This document shows, one piece after another, positions 8,588-15,795 of a stretch of DNA of 20,975 bases. Origin of the DNA: Flavobacteriales bacterium UBA1531. GTDB taxonomy: Bacteria > Bacteroidota > Bacteroidia > Flavobacteriales_D > Sanyastnellaceae. Each line of letters begins with the position of its first letter. The stretch's first letter is position 1. The position numbers and the translations under genes are program-made. A model generated the notes under the pieces. The model was not told the DNA's origin and ran no database searches. It was given only the letters and a program-made list of their open reading frames with translations. The stretch is taken from positions 468 through 21,442 of the forward strand of contig DCPZ01000047.1 in assembly GCA_002323795.1 (NCBI GenBank), given 5' to 3'.

Positions 8588-9517
8588 ATGAATCATCGGC
8601 AGAGCGTGGTCATGTTGCATTTCATTGTCTTGATTTTCGGATTCACGGGAATTTTGGGCAAGTTGATTTCGCTGGAAGCGGAACGGTTGGTGTTTTGGCG
8701 GGTCTTTTTGGGTGGCGGCTTGGTGGCGATGTGGTTGTTTTTTAAGCGAAAAACAGAGCGTTTTCCATGGAGAGTTTGGGTCAAGGTGGCTTTGGTTGGT
8801 TGCGCAGCAGCGGCGCATTGGATTGCCTTTTTTGGGTCTATAAAGGCGAGCAATGTTTCCGTGGCGCTTGCAACACTGGCAACGACTCCGGTTTTTGTGA
8901 GTGTTTTGGAGCCCCTGGTACACCGAAGAAAGATGGATTGGCGTGAGCTGATGTTGGGCGGAGTCATCATCGTGGGATTGATGATTTTACTTTGGGGCCC
9001 ATCGGAAGGGGATTTTACGCTTACGTCTGAACAGTATTATCGCGGAATAGGATTGGCCTTGATTTCTGCGGCACTGGCAGCGGTATTTTCGATATTCAAT
9101 TCAGTGCTCGTTCGCAAATATGACTCTGCCAATCTCACGCGTGTAGAATTGTTGAGCGCGGCAGGTGTTTTGGCTTTGCTTTTTGTGATTGATGGGAGGG
9201 GGTGTACGCCAGAATTCTGGGGGATTCCAAAAGGGGACTGGCTGTGGTTGGCTTTGCTGGCGTCGCTGGCTACGGCCTTTGCCTTTCTTATGAGCATCGA
9301 GGTCATGAAGCGCTTGTCGCCATTTACTACTGCTGTTGCGATTAATATGGAGCCGGTTTACGCCATCGTGCTGGCTGCTTTGATTTTTGGCGATTCAGAG
9401 CGGATGGGCGGATGGTTTTACCTCGGTTCAATGATCATTGTAGGGGCGGTTTTCGCGGATGCAGGCTTCAAACGGATGGCACGAAAAAAAGCGTCAATCG
9501 ATCGCGAAGAAAGCTGA
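8588..9517 (+). CDS. EamA-family (drug/metabolite transporter superfamily) permease
   Basis: 309 residues with about ten hydrophobic segments, arranged as two EamA repeats of five helices, the usual size and layout of this family. The first repeat begins LHFIVLIFGFTGILGKLISL, and its Arg in FWRVFLGGG is a common EamA feature. The second repeat contains INMEPVYAIVLAALIFGDSE, the conserved Glu-Pro helix. The tail is basic (KRMARKKASIDREES) and so probably cytoplasmic. The substrate cannot be inferred: relatives export amino acids, nucleotide sugars or other metabolites. The last 24 nt overlap the 3' end of hemW on the opposite strand. The ATG at 8588 is preferred because it keeps the whole first helix with a short polar leader; M9 at 8612 is a plausible alternative. 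Confidence 0.88.
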   Translation: MNHRQSVVMLHFIVLIFGFTGILGKLISLEAERLVFWRVFLGGGLVAMWLFFKRKTERFPWRVWVKVALVGCAAAAHWIAFFGSIKASNVSVALATLATTPVFVSVLEPLVHRRKMDWRELMLGGVIIVGLMILLWGPSEGDFTLTSEQYYRGIGLALISAALAAVFSIFNSVLVRKYDSANLTRVELLSAAGVLALLFVIDGRGCTPEFWGIPKGDWLWLALLASLATAFAFLMSIEVMKRLSPFTTAVAINMEPVYAIVLAALIFGDSERMGGWFYLGSMIIVGAVFADAGFKRMARKKASIDREES

Positions 9518-10627
9518 AGCAACACGATCAGCAATCAACCATTTGTCTTCATGAATGCGAAAACGACTTCCACCGAGGGCGAGAATTGTTTGATCATTGA
9601 TGTACCGACTCCACAATGCTGGATCCTCAGCAATGGGGTTGAACCCGAATGATGATTCCAATGCCGCGACATCGACCCCTTTTTTGGTGCGCAGACCGGT
9701 CATCAAATGTTCGTTGTACCGGTCTCTCTTGGTCAACACCTCACTTTCGATTTTTATGTCGTTGAGTTTATTTGCGTTCGACACTTGAGCAATGTAACGG
9801 GGGTTGTTTGATGCATTAGCAGAGCGTTTTTTGCCATCAAACCCGTGTGCACCAGGCCCGATTCCGAGGTATGGCTGCCCGGTCCAATAATGTTGATTGT
9901 GCTGAGCGTAGCCTTTGGGCCGGGCAAAGTTGGAGACTTCATAATGGTCGAATCCAGCTTTCGAGGCATGTGCGCAGAGTTCAGCATATTCAGCCTCTAC
10001 AAGAGACTCTGGCGCGACGCTATCCACTCCTTTTCTTACGTTTTTTCCGAGTACAGTGCGGTCTTCTACCGTCAATATGTAGGCCGACAGATGGTCCACC
10101 GGGAGGGAACACGCCTTTTCGAGATCTCGCGAAAAAGGCGCTGTGCGATCTGGCAACCCATAGATGAGATCAGCGGACAAGTGTTTGAATCCAGCACCAT
10201 ACGCTGCTTCAATCGCCTCGATGGCTTGCTGACCGGTGTGCGCCCGATTCATCCATTGCAACCGATTGTCATCAAACGTTTGAACGCCGATGGAAAGGCG
10301 ATTGATTCCCATGGACAACCAGGCTTTTAAGCGCTGAGGAGTGATGTCTTCTGGGTTGGCTTCAAGCGTGATTTCAGAAAGCGATCCGCCAGCAGCAGCG
10401 GACTTTTCCACCAATTTCTCCAATGCATCCAACGAAAACAAGGAAGGTGTTCCGCCGCCGAAATAAAGGGTAGAAACACTCCCAGAAGCGGCCGAAACTT
10501 TCCACTCCAATTCTTTCAGCAACGCTTCGCCCATTGCTTCCATGGTGCGCAAATTGGTGGAGAAGTGAAAGTCACAATAGTGACACGCAGTTCTACAGAA
10601 TGGAATGTGAATGTAAATACCGTACAC
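9494..10627 (-). CDS. hemW: Radical SAM family heme chaperone HemW
   Basis: 377 residues, normal for HemW (formerly called oxygen-independent coproporphyrinogen III oxidase-like). The N-terminus YGIYIHIPFC is the family signature. C11, C15 and C18 form the CxxxCxxC motif binding the 4Fe-4S cluster, and GGGTPSLF (about 57-64) is the SAM-binding glycine motif. Further family features are LEANPEDI, INRLSIGVQTFDD, DLIYGLPDRT, YEVSNFARPKGYAQHNQHYW and the C-terminal HemW region (LMTGLRTKKGVD). HemW is known to bind heme and deliver it to acceptor proteins rather than act as the HemN oxidase. The start codon is GTG at 10627, chosen because the conserved N-terminus begins there. The gene converges on the EamA gene with a 24-nt overlap and diverges from the biotin carrier gene across 39 bp. 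Confidence 0.95.
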   Translation of the reverse strand: MYGIYIHIPFCRTACHYCDFHFSTNLRTMEAMGEALLKELEWKVSAASGSVSTLYFGGGTPSLFSLDALEKLVEKSAAAGGSLSEITLEANPEDITPQRLKAWLSMGINRLSIGVQTFDDNRLQWMNRAHTGQQAIEAIEAAYGAGFKHLSADLIYGLPDRTAPFSRDLEKACSLPVDHLSAYILTVEDRTVLGKNVRKGVDSVAPESLVEAEYAELCAHASKAGFDHYEVSNFARPKGYAQHNQHYWTGQPYLGIGPGAHGFDGKKRSANASNNPRYIAQVSNANKLNDIKIESEVLTKRDRYNEHLMTGLRTKKGVDVAALESSFGFNPIAEDPALWSRYINDQTILALGGSRFRIHEDKWLIADRVASAFFAID

Positions 10628-10631
10628 CCCC

Positions 10632-10639
10632 CAAAGTTC
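10632..10639 (-). promoter_or_regulatory. Possible -7 element for hemW
   Basis: Read on the - strand this is GAACTTTG, one mismatch from TAnnTTTG, 4 nt before the GTG start at 10627. It would give a leaderless transcript. A GGAGG string further upstream on this strand (near 10650) has no start codon at ribosome-binding distance, so it is not taken as a ribosome binding site. Confidence 0.3.
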
Positions 10640-10654
10640 GCTCGAAAATCCTCC

Positions 10655-10662
10655 TAACTTGC
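10655..10662 (+). promoter_or_regulatory. Possible -7 element for the biotin carrier operon
   Basis: TAACTTGC resembles TAnnTTTG imperfectly and ends 4 nt before the ATG at 10667. It lies 15 bp from the hemW element on the other strand, so both promoters are packed into the 39-bp divergent gap. No Shine-Dalgarno sequence precedes the ATG. Confidence 0.3.
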
Positions 10663-10666
10663 TCTC

Positions 10667-11155
10667 ATGGAATGGGAAGTTCGTTGGCCCGATGGGCGAG
10701 TGGAGCAGGTTGCTCCTGGATCAGAAGAATCGTGGGACTGGAAACAGCTGGCGCCCGGCGTTTTTGACGTGCGCATGGGCAACCGAAATGTGCGCATCGA
10801 ACGCATGGATGGACCAGACCACAAGGGCAACATCACGGTGCGTGTGAACGGTGTGGTGCAGACGCTACAGGTGTTGAATCAACAACAATTGCTGCTTGAG
10901 TCCATGGGAATGACGTCTGGAGCAGAAACGCAACAAAAACACGTTGAATCTCCGATGCCTGGCAAGATTTTGCAAGTGATGGTGTCTCCGGGTGCTGAGG
11001 TAGTTGAGGGTGATTCTCTATTGGTTTTGGAGGCGATGAAGATGGAAAATGTGATTCGTGCACCGCGAGCAGGCATCATCGAAGAGGTTCAAGCCCGAGT
11101 AGGCGTAGCCGTTGAAAAGGCGGCGGTATTGGTGACATATGAAATGAACGAATGA
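10667..11155 (+). CDS. Biotin carboxyl carrier protein subunit of a biotin-dependent carboxylase or decarboxylase
   Basis: 162 residues. The C-terminal biotinyl/lipoyl domain (about 92-160) starts at ESPMPGKILQVMV and carries the biotinylation motif EAMKMEN with the acceptor Lys at 125. The N-terminal half (EVRWPDGRVEQV..., NITVRVNGVVQTL) is a small beta-rich region like that of about 160-residue carrier subunits annotated in Bacteroidota as acetyl-CoA, propionyl-CoA or methylmalonyl-CoA carboxylase carriers. It lacks the Ala/Pro-rich linker of classical AccB, so I do not assign accB. The carrier shuttles carboxyl-biotin between biotin carboxylase and carboxyltransferase subunits in the cytoplasm. 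Neither partner is in the window. Its stop overlaps the ATG of the following T9SS gene by 4 nt (ATGA), so translational coupling is likely although the functions look unrelated. Confidence 0.9.
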   Translation: MEWEVRWPDGRVEQVAPGSEESWDWKQLAPGVFDVRMGNRNVRIERMDGPDHKGNITVRVNGVVQTLQVLNQQQLLLESMGMTSGAETQQKHVESPMPGKILQVMVSPGAEVVEGDSLLVLEAMKMENVIRAPRAGIIEEVQARVGVAVEKAAVLVTYEMNE

Positions 11156-12156
11156 AACGTTTTCAAACCATGCAAAGAATTCATCACGCACTTGCTTTCG
11201 GTCTTATGTGGCTGGTGTCTGCCGGTCAAGCACAAGACTGTAGCAACCCGGTCCCAACATGCGGCGACGTTCCAGAGGCGGTATCGTTGAACTACGCTCA
11301 AAACTTGGAATTCAGTTGCCTGAACTCTCCTTACGTCACGGTACTTGAGTTTATGACCAACACCAACACCACCAACACAGGACCTGTTTACATCGACCTT
11401 GGGGGTGTGGCCTGCCAAACCGACGGGGTTGATGATGTCATTGAGTGCGTGGTGGTCAAGCCTGATCCTCAAGCCTTATGTGATATAACGAGTTATGTGG
11501 CGGTTTCGCCATGCTTGGAGTCAGGTGGTGGGGCCTCTCTGCAATCAGAGGACCTGCTGCCAAACACGACGTATTTGATTTTGATTGGAACTGCGCACGA
11601 CCCTTCGTCCACTCCGTGCAACCTCTCGGTATTTTTATCTGGACCGGCCGTTTCGATTGACGCATGCTGCACTGCAAATATTGCCCCGGGGCAGAGCGTA
11701 GAACTCACGGTGAGCGGAGCAAACGAGGATTTGGGATACACTTGGTTTCCTGATTACGGATTGTCCTCCGCTGCTGGCGATTCAGTTGTGGCTTCGCCGG
11801 CCGTGACGACGACGTACTCCGTTTCTGGCTTTTTTGGGGGATGCCAATACACCGATGCGGTGACGATCACGGTTGGAAACCCACTGGGTTTACCCACAAG
11901 TTTCACGCCCAATGACGATGGCTACAATGACACTTGGGACGTGAACGGATTGCTCGAATACAACCTCGCTGACATTCGAATTTTTGATCGATGGGGACAA
12001 GTTGTTTATCGAAGTGTAGGCTATTCCCAGCCTTGGGACGGTCGCAATGGAGGCAAAGAGGTTCCTGTGGGCACGTACTATTATGCCATTGATTTAAACG
12101 ATCCGCTTTTGGTTGAAGTGGAGACCATTACAGGATTCATTAGCATCATCCGATGA
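11152..12156 (+). CDS. Secreted protein with Ig-like domain and T9SS type B (gliding-motility-associated C-terminal) sorting domain
   Basis: 334 residues. An N-terminal signal peptide (hydrophobic HHALAFGLMWLVSAGQAQ) ends near residue 27. Residues about 28-175 form a Cys-rich region of no family I recognise (CSNPVPTCGDVPEAV..., with a low-complexity TNTNTTNT stretch). Residues about 176-243 look like an Ig/PKD-like fold (PGQSVELTVSGAN, YTWFPDYGLSS, TTTYSVSGFFGGC). Residues about 246-334 are a type B sorting domain: LPTSFTPNDDGYNDTWDVNG, IRIFDRWGQVVYRS, PWDGRNGGKEVPVGTYYYAI, GFISIIR. Such proteins cross the outer membrane through T9SS. The gene overlaps by 4 nt both the carrier gene before it and the PorP/SprF gene after it. 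In Flavobacterium, type B substrates depend on a PorP/SprF-like partner, so the next gene is likely this protein's dedicated partner. Confidence 0.92.
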   Translation: MKRFQTMQRIHHALAFGLMWLVSAGQAQDCSNPVPTCGDVPEAVSLNYAQNLEFSCLNSPYVTVLEFMTNTNTTNTGPVYIDLGGVACQTDGVDDVIECVVVKPDPQALCDITSYVAVSPCLESGGGASLQSEDLLPNTTYLILIGTAHDPSSTPCNLSVFLSGPAVSIDACCTANIAPGQSVELTVSGANEDLGYTWFPDYGLSSAAGDSVVASPAVTTTYSVSGFFGGCQYTDAVTITVGNPLGLPTSFTPNDDGYNDTWDVNGLLEYNLADIRIFDRWGQVVYRSVGYSQPWDGRNGGKEVPVGTYYYAIDLNDPLLVEVETITGFISIIR

Positions 12157-13103
12157 AGAAAATTACGCTCATTTTTACAGCTGTTCTCGGCATTGCACTG
12201 CTGATGCAAACGCGCGATGTGCGAGCGCAACAGTTTCCGGTTCGCACCACCTCTGTCATCAATCCGTTCCAAGATCATCCGGCTGCTGCTGGGGTGTTGG
12301 GGTGCATGGACCTGCATATGGGGTTTCGGAACCAATGGTCGGGGATTCAAGGAGCGCCGCAAACCGCCTTCGCAAATCTGCACGGCCAAATGGAAGGCCA
12401 AGGCGATGACTTTCACGGTTTTGGTGTCCGAGTGGAATCGGACGATGCGGGTGCTTGGGGATACAATGCAGTAAACTTCTCGTATGCCTACAACCTGCGT
12501 TTATCGAGTGGAGCTCGTTTGGCTGCGGGTCTGAGTGCGGGATTCTTTCAGCACCGACTGGATTTGAGTGAACTGATTATGCCGGAATTTCAAGTGGCCA
12601 ACGACCCGGCCATTTATGGCGGCAATCAATTCATTGTTCCGACCATCGATGCGAGTCTATGGTTTTATGATCGAACGAAATTTGCTGGCCTGACCATCCA
12701 GAACGTGACTCAGCCGAGCATGGAGAAGATCAGTCAGTTTGGTAAGTTGCGGCGACACGCGGTGCTGATGGCTGGCACGCAAGTCGAGCTGGATGGTCGC
12801 TGGATGTTCACGCCATCTGCTCAAGCGCGACTTGGCTCTGGAGTACCGCCATCGGCTGAAATCTTGGGCATGGTCCGTTATGATGAGGTCGTAGGGGTTG
12901 GACTGGGCTATCGCAGTCAAAGCGCACTCATCGTGGCCACGCAAGCCAAAGTCATGGATTACCTCACCATTGGTTACGCCTATGAATTCAATGTTTCAGC
13001 GTTGAGTGGCGCGGCCCCGAGCACACATGAGATTGTCATTGGGATCAACAGCTGTTCAGGTCGGCAAAAAGGCCGAGCCATTCCCTGCCCCGCGTACAAT
13101 TGA
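12153..13103 (+). CDS. PorP/SprF-family type IX secretion outer membrane protein
   Basis: 316 residues with a signal peptide (KKITLIFTAVLGIALLMQ, cleavage after VRAQ near residue 25). The family pattern is clear: NPFQDHPAAAGVLGCMDLHMGFRNQWSGIQGAPQTAFANLHG at the start of the mature protein, then amphipathic beta strands (NFSYAYNLRLSSGARLAAGLSAGFF, YRSQSALIVATQAKV) and the final strand region DYLTIGYAYEFN followed by STHEIVIGINS. These are outer membrane beta-barrel or barrel-associated proteins needed for secretion or attachment of T9SS type B substrates. The 4-nt overlap with the preceding type B gene fits a dedicated pair. An unusual Cys-containing tail (CSGRQKGRAIPCPAYN) follows the last predicted strand. 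The histidine kinase gene follows after 9 bp. Confidence 0.9.
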   Translation: MKKITLIFTAVLGIALLMQTRDVRAQQFPVRTTSVINPFQDHPAAAGVLGCMDLHMGFRNQWSGIQGAPQTAFANLHGQMEGQGDDFHGFGVRVESDDAGAWGYNAVNFSYAYNLRLSSGARLAAGLSAGFFQHRLDLSELIMPEFQVANDPAIYGGNQFIVPTIDASLWFYDRTKFAGLTIQNVTQPSMEKISQFGKLRRHAVLMAGTQVELDGRWMFTPSAQARLGSGVPPSAEILGMVRYDEVVGVGLGYRSQSALIVATQAKVMDYLTIGYAYEFNVSALSGAAPSTHEIVIGINSCSGRQKGRAIPCPAYN

Positions 13104-13112
13104 TTTCCAGGC

Positions 13113-14594
13113 ATGAACGTCTACTCCAATAAACAGCGTTGGAAGCGCTTTTTGCTGGCTGCTGCTGCGGTCATTGTGCTGGCGACCCTTTGGTACTCGA
13201 ATGACATTGCCCAACGGATTCGCGCGGAGGAAAAGACAAAAGTTCGCTTGTGGTCGGAAGCAATTGTGCAACGTGCGGAATTGGTGGGATACACCCAACA
13301 GTTGTTCGAAGAGCTTGGGACAGAAGAAAGAGGAAAGGCCGACCGATTGGCAGACGCCTATCGCTTGATCAATGATCCACCACGCGGAATGGATCTTACA
13401 TTTATTACCGATTACTTGTGGTCGAATAAGACCATTCCCGTGTTGATTTATGACGCCAACGACGAGTTGTTGTATCAGGTTAATATCCCAGAAGGAGTGA
13501 GCCTTGACTCCCTGAAAGGAGTCATGTCAGCGGCCAATGACCCCATTGTCTTTAATAATGTTGGTCACACGGTTTATTGGGATGAAAGCGTGCGATTCAG
13601 TGAGCTGAAAGATGTCATGCAGGACCTCATCAACTCATTCATCAGTGAAACAGTCATCAACAGTGCTTCGGTACCGGTGGTGATGACCGATAGTACACGA
13701 ACCGAGGTGATTCGCTACCAACGTGTAGATTCCACGGCTGTTGCAGAACCAGAAAGACTGCAATCTCTGCTCGCCGGAATGGCCGGTTCCAATGAGCCGA
13801 TTGAGGTGGATTTACCGGGCGAAGGCCGCCATTACATTTATTATGCGGATTCGGTTATCCTCACTCAGCTGCGCTACTATCCTCTCGCGCAGCTGATTCT
13901 CATCGCTGTTTTCACTTTTGTTGCTTACCTCATTTTCAGCAGCTTTCGCCGAGCGGAACAAGACCAAGTGTGGGTGGGTATGGCCAAGGAAACAGCGCAT
14001 CAATTGGGTACGCCATTGAGTTCTTTGATGGCTTGGGTGGGATTGCTGGAAGATCAAGGGGTACGGAAGGATTACCTCGAAGAAATGAACCGGGATGTCG
14101 TGCGCCTCAACACCGTCGTGGATCGATTCAGTAAGATTGGATCTAAACCGGCATTAAAGGAGCAGAACGTGGCTGCAGTGATCGAGTCGACAGTGGAATA
14201 CATGAAGCCACGGGTGTCCAAGAAGGTGGAGCTTGCATTTGAGGGATCTGACCTTGATCTTCATGCGCCGTTGAGCCCACCATTGTTCAGTTGGGTCTTG
14301 GAAAATCTCATCCGCAATGCAGTGGACGCCATGGATGGCGATGGAAAAATCCAAGTCGCATTAGAGACAGGAGAGGAGGGTTTAGTGCTGGTGACCGTAT
14401 CGGATACGGGGCCGGGAATTCCGAAAGCCAAGCGCAGGGAGATTTTCCAACCGGGTTACACCACCAAGCCGCGAGGTTGGGGCTTGGGACTATCTTTATG
14501 CAAGCGCATCATTGAGGAGTACCACGGTGGGCGGATCAGTGTTGGAGAGGGTTACGGAAACATTAGTTCAAGGTTCATCATAGAGCTTAAATGA
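13113..14594 (+). CDS. Membrane sensor histidine kinase without an adjacent response regulator
   Basis: 493 residues. Membrane helix 1 is at about 12-28 and helix 2 at about 258-278, enclosing a periplasmic sensor region of about 225 residues with no family I recognise. The kinase core follows directly: H-box KETAHQLGTPLSSL with the phospho-acceptor His at 296, N-box ENLIRNAVDAM with N398 and N402, G1 box DTGPGIP, F-box-like IFQPGYTTK and G2 box RGWGLGLSL. All core ATP-binding motifs are intact, so the enzyme should be active. No HAMP, PAS or receiver domain is evident and no response regulator is in the window. The gene starts 9 bp after the PorP/SprF gene and ends the apparent four-gene operon. 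It may sense envelope or secretion status, but only gene position suggests this. Confidence 0.92.
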   Translation: MNVYSNKQRWKRFLLAAAAVIVLATLWYSNDIAQRIRAEEKTKVRLWSEAIVQRAELVGYTQQLFEELGTEERGKADRLADAYRLINDPPRGMDLTFITDYLWSNKTIPVLIYDANDELLYQVNIPEGVSLDSLKGVMSAANDPIVFNNVGHTVYWDESVRFSELKDVMQDLINSFISETVINSASVPVVMTDSTRTEVIRYQRVDSTAVAEPERLQSLLAGMAGSNEPIEVDLPGEGRHYIYYADSVILTQLRYYPLAQLILIAVFTFVAYLIFSSFRRAEQDQVWVGMAKETAHQLGTPLSSLMAWVGLLEDQGVRKDYLEEMNRDVVRLNTVVDRFSKIGSKPALKEQNVAAVIESTVEYMKPRVSKKVELAFEGSDLDLHAPLSPPLFSWVLENLIRNAVDAMDGDGKIQVALETGEEGLVLVTVSDTGPGIPKAKRREIFQPGYTTKPRGWGLGLSLCKRIIEEYHGGRISVGEGYGNISSRFIIELK

Positions 14595-14604
14595 TTTTAA
14601 AATC
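14593..14604. repeat. 12-bp perfect AT-rich palindrome at the kinase stop codon
   Basis: GATTTTAAAATC is fully self-complementary, overlaps the TGA stop of the kinase gene, and is followed by a T run near 14610. A second small hairpin, ATCTA-TTT-TAGAT, lies at 14636-14648. Either might help end transcription, but the stems are AT-only or very short, so this is not called as an intrinsic terminator. Confidence 0.35.
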
Positions 14605-14758
14605 TAGAGTTTTTGTGAAACGGTGAACCTTGACGATCTATTTTAGATTGACTTATAATCACTCGCATTGTTGAAGCAGCAAATTCAGAGTCATTTTCTA
14701 ATTGCCTGATAAATCAGATGAAAAGCATTGGTTTTTGAATGTTTCGTGTTTTTTGGAG

Positions 14759-14789
14759 TTGTCCTACATCTTTTGAATCATTAGATTTC
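14759..14789 (+). promoter_or_regulatory. Possible promoter of the glycan block
   Basis: TTG at 14759-14761 and TAGATTTC at 14782-14789 are separated by 20 bp, close to the Bacteroidota -33/-7 spacing; the -7 element has one mismatch to TAnnTTTG. It lies 18 nt before the ATG at 14808. The 213-bp AT-rich gap from 14595 to 14807 holds no other gene that I can support. Confidence 0.35.
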
Positions 14790-14807
14790 GTATTAAAGTA
14801 AAATAGA

Positions 14808-15785
14808 ATGGCAAAGGCAAATGTGCTCATACCGGCCTTTAATCCGAACTTAGAGTGGCTTCAAGAGTTGATTCAAGATTTGAATAAGCAAGACTATAAT
14901 GACTTTAGCGTCTTATTTATCGACGACGGCAGCAAGGAGCCATTAGATAAGGATTGGGTGCACCGTCATTTAAAAGTACCCTTTAGCATTTTTCGAACAT
15001 CTGAAAACCTTGGTGTCACTTCCGCTCTGAATCGAGGCTTGTCTATGAATGATTCACAATTCATAATTCGAATGGACGCCGATGACCGGATGCATCCTCA
15101 ACGAATTTCGCGACAAATCAAGTTTATGGAGAGTCGCCCAGAAATTGGGGCTTGTGGATCAGGCGCAGTTCGCTTTGGCCGGAGACATCACCGTTTTCCA
15201 ACTAAGGAAAAGCATCGTGATATTATGGCAGAATTACTTTTTGAAAACCCTTTTTGTCACCCTACAATTTGCTTGCGGCAAAGCGCGGTGAAGGGATTAG
15301 ATTATCCTAGTAATGTTCAACAGGCTGAAGACTATTTGTTTTGGTCAATCCTTGCATCAAAGGGGGTTCAATTTGCCAACATCCCTGATATACTTGTTGG
15401 TTATCGGGTTAGTCACTCCAACTCGTCATCTGCGACAAAAACCGAACGGTTTGAGCGGCATAAAGCCATTCAAGTCGCTCTGTATCGCAATCTTTTTGGA
15501 GACAAACTTTCTCCAGAAATGGTGCAAGGGATAGAGAACGGAACGCACTCTTGCTTGGGCTATGTGTCGTGTCCTAAGGATGTGGACATCTCCTCAAGAA
15601 CACTTGATCGACACGTGCAACTCGTCTTAGAAACCGCATCGCTACAGCCGGACTTATTTCAAGACACCGCATATCTGAAAGCTTGTTTACAGAAAAGAGC
15701 TGCAATATCGTCCTCGATACTGGCAACTAAGATTAAAAAGAATTTCGAACGATTTTTTGTCACCGGAAAACAAAACTGGATTTAA
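14808..15785 (+). CDS. Glycosyltransferase family 2
   Basis: 325 residues with a GT-A fold in the first 200. ANVLIPAFNPN is the opening strand, FIDDGS (D39-D40) binds the nucleotide, and MDADD (D90 to D92) is the DxD metal-binding motif. E174-D175 in QQAEDYLFW correspond to the usual catalytic-base ED of GT2 enzymes. The enzyme should transfer a sugar from a nucleotide-sugar onto a growing glycan at the cytoplasmic face of the membrane. No membrane helix is evident. The C-terminal 110 residues do not match anything I recognise. It is the first gene of the lower-GC glycan block and is followed on the same strand, 10 nt later, by the sulfotransferase gene. Donor and acceptor sugars cannot be told from sequence. 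Confidence 0.9.
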   Translation: MAKANVLIPAFNPNLEWLQELIQDLNKQDYNDFSVLFIDDGSKEPLDKDWVHRHLKVPFSIFRTSENLGVTSALNRGLSMNDSQFIIRMDADDRMHPQRISRQIKFMESRPEIGACGSGAVRFGRRHHRFPTKEKHRDIMAELLFENPFCHPTICLRQSAVKGLDYPSNVQQAEDYLFWSILASKGVQFANIPDILVGYRVSHSNSSSATKTERFERHKAIQVALYRNLFGDKLSPEMVQGIENGTHSCLGYVSCPKDVDISSRTLDRHVQLVLETASLQPDLFQDTAYLKACLQKRAAISSSILATKIKKNFERFFVTGKQNWI

Positions 15786-15795
15786 AACTGATGCA

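Noticed and set aside
11350..11380. Short tandem ACC/AAC-type repeat (TNTNTTNT-coding) as a phase-variable tract
   Set aside because: The units are irregular codons within a secreted protein, all in frame; the tract is too short and imperfect to argue for slippage switching.
14593..14648. Intrinsic terminator after the kinase gene
   Set aside because: The palindrome GATTTTAAAATC and the ATCTA/TAGAT hairpin have little or no G+C in their stems and no good U-tract after them; kept only as a repeat.
15757..15795. TTG start at 15757 for the sulfotransferase
   Set aside because: It would overlap the end of the preceding glycosyltransferase by 29 nt; the ATG at 15796 leaves a normal 10-nt gap and all motifs.
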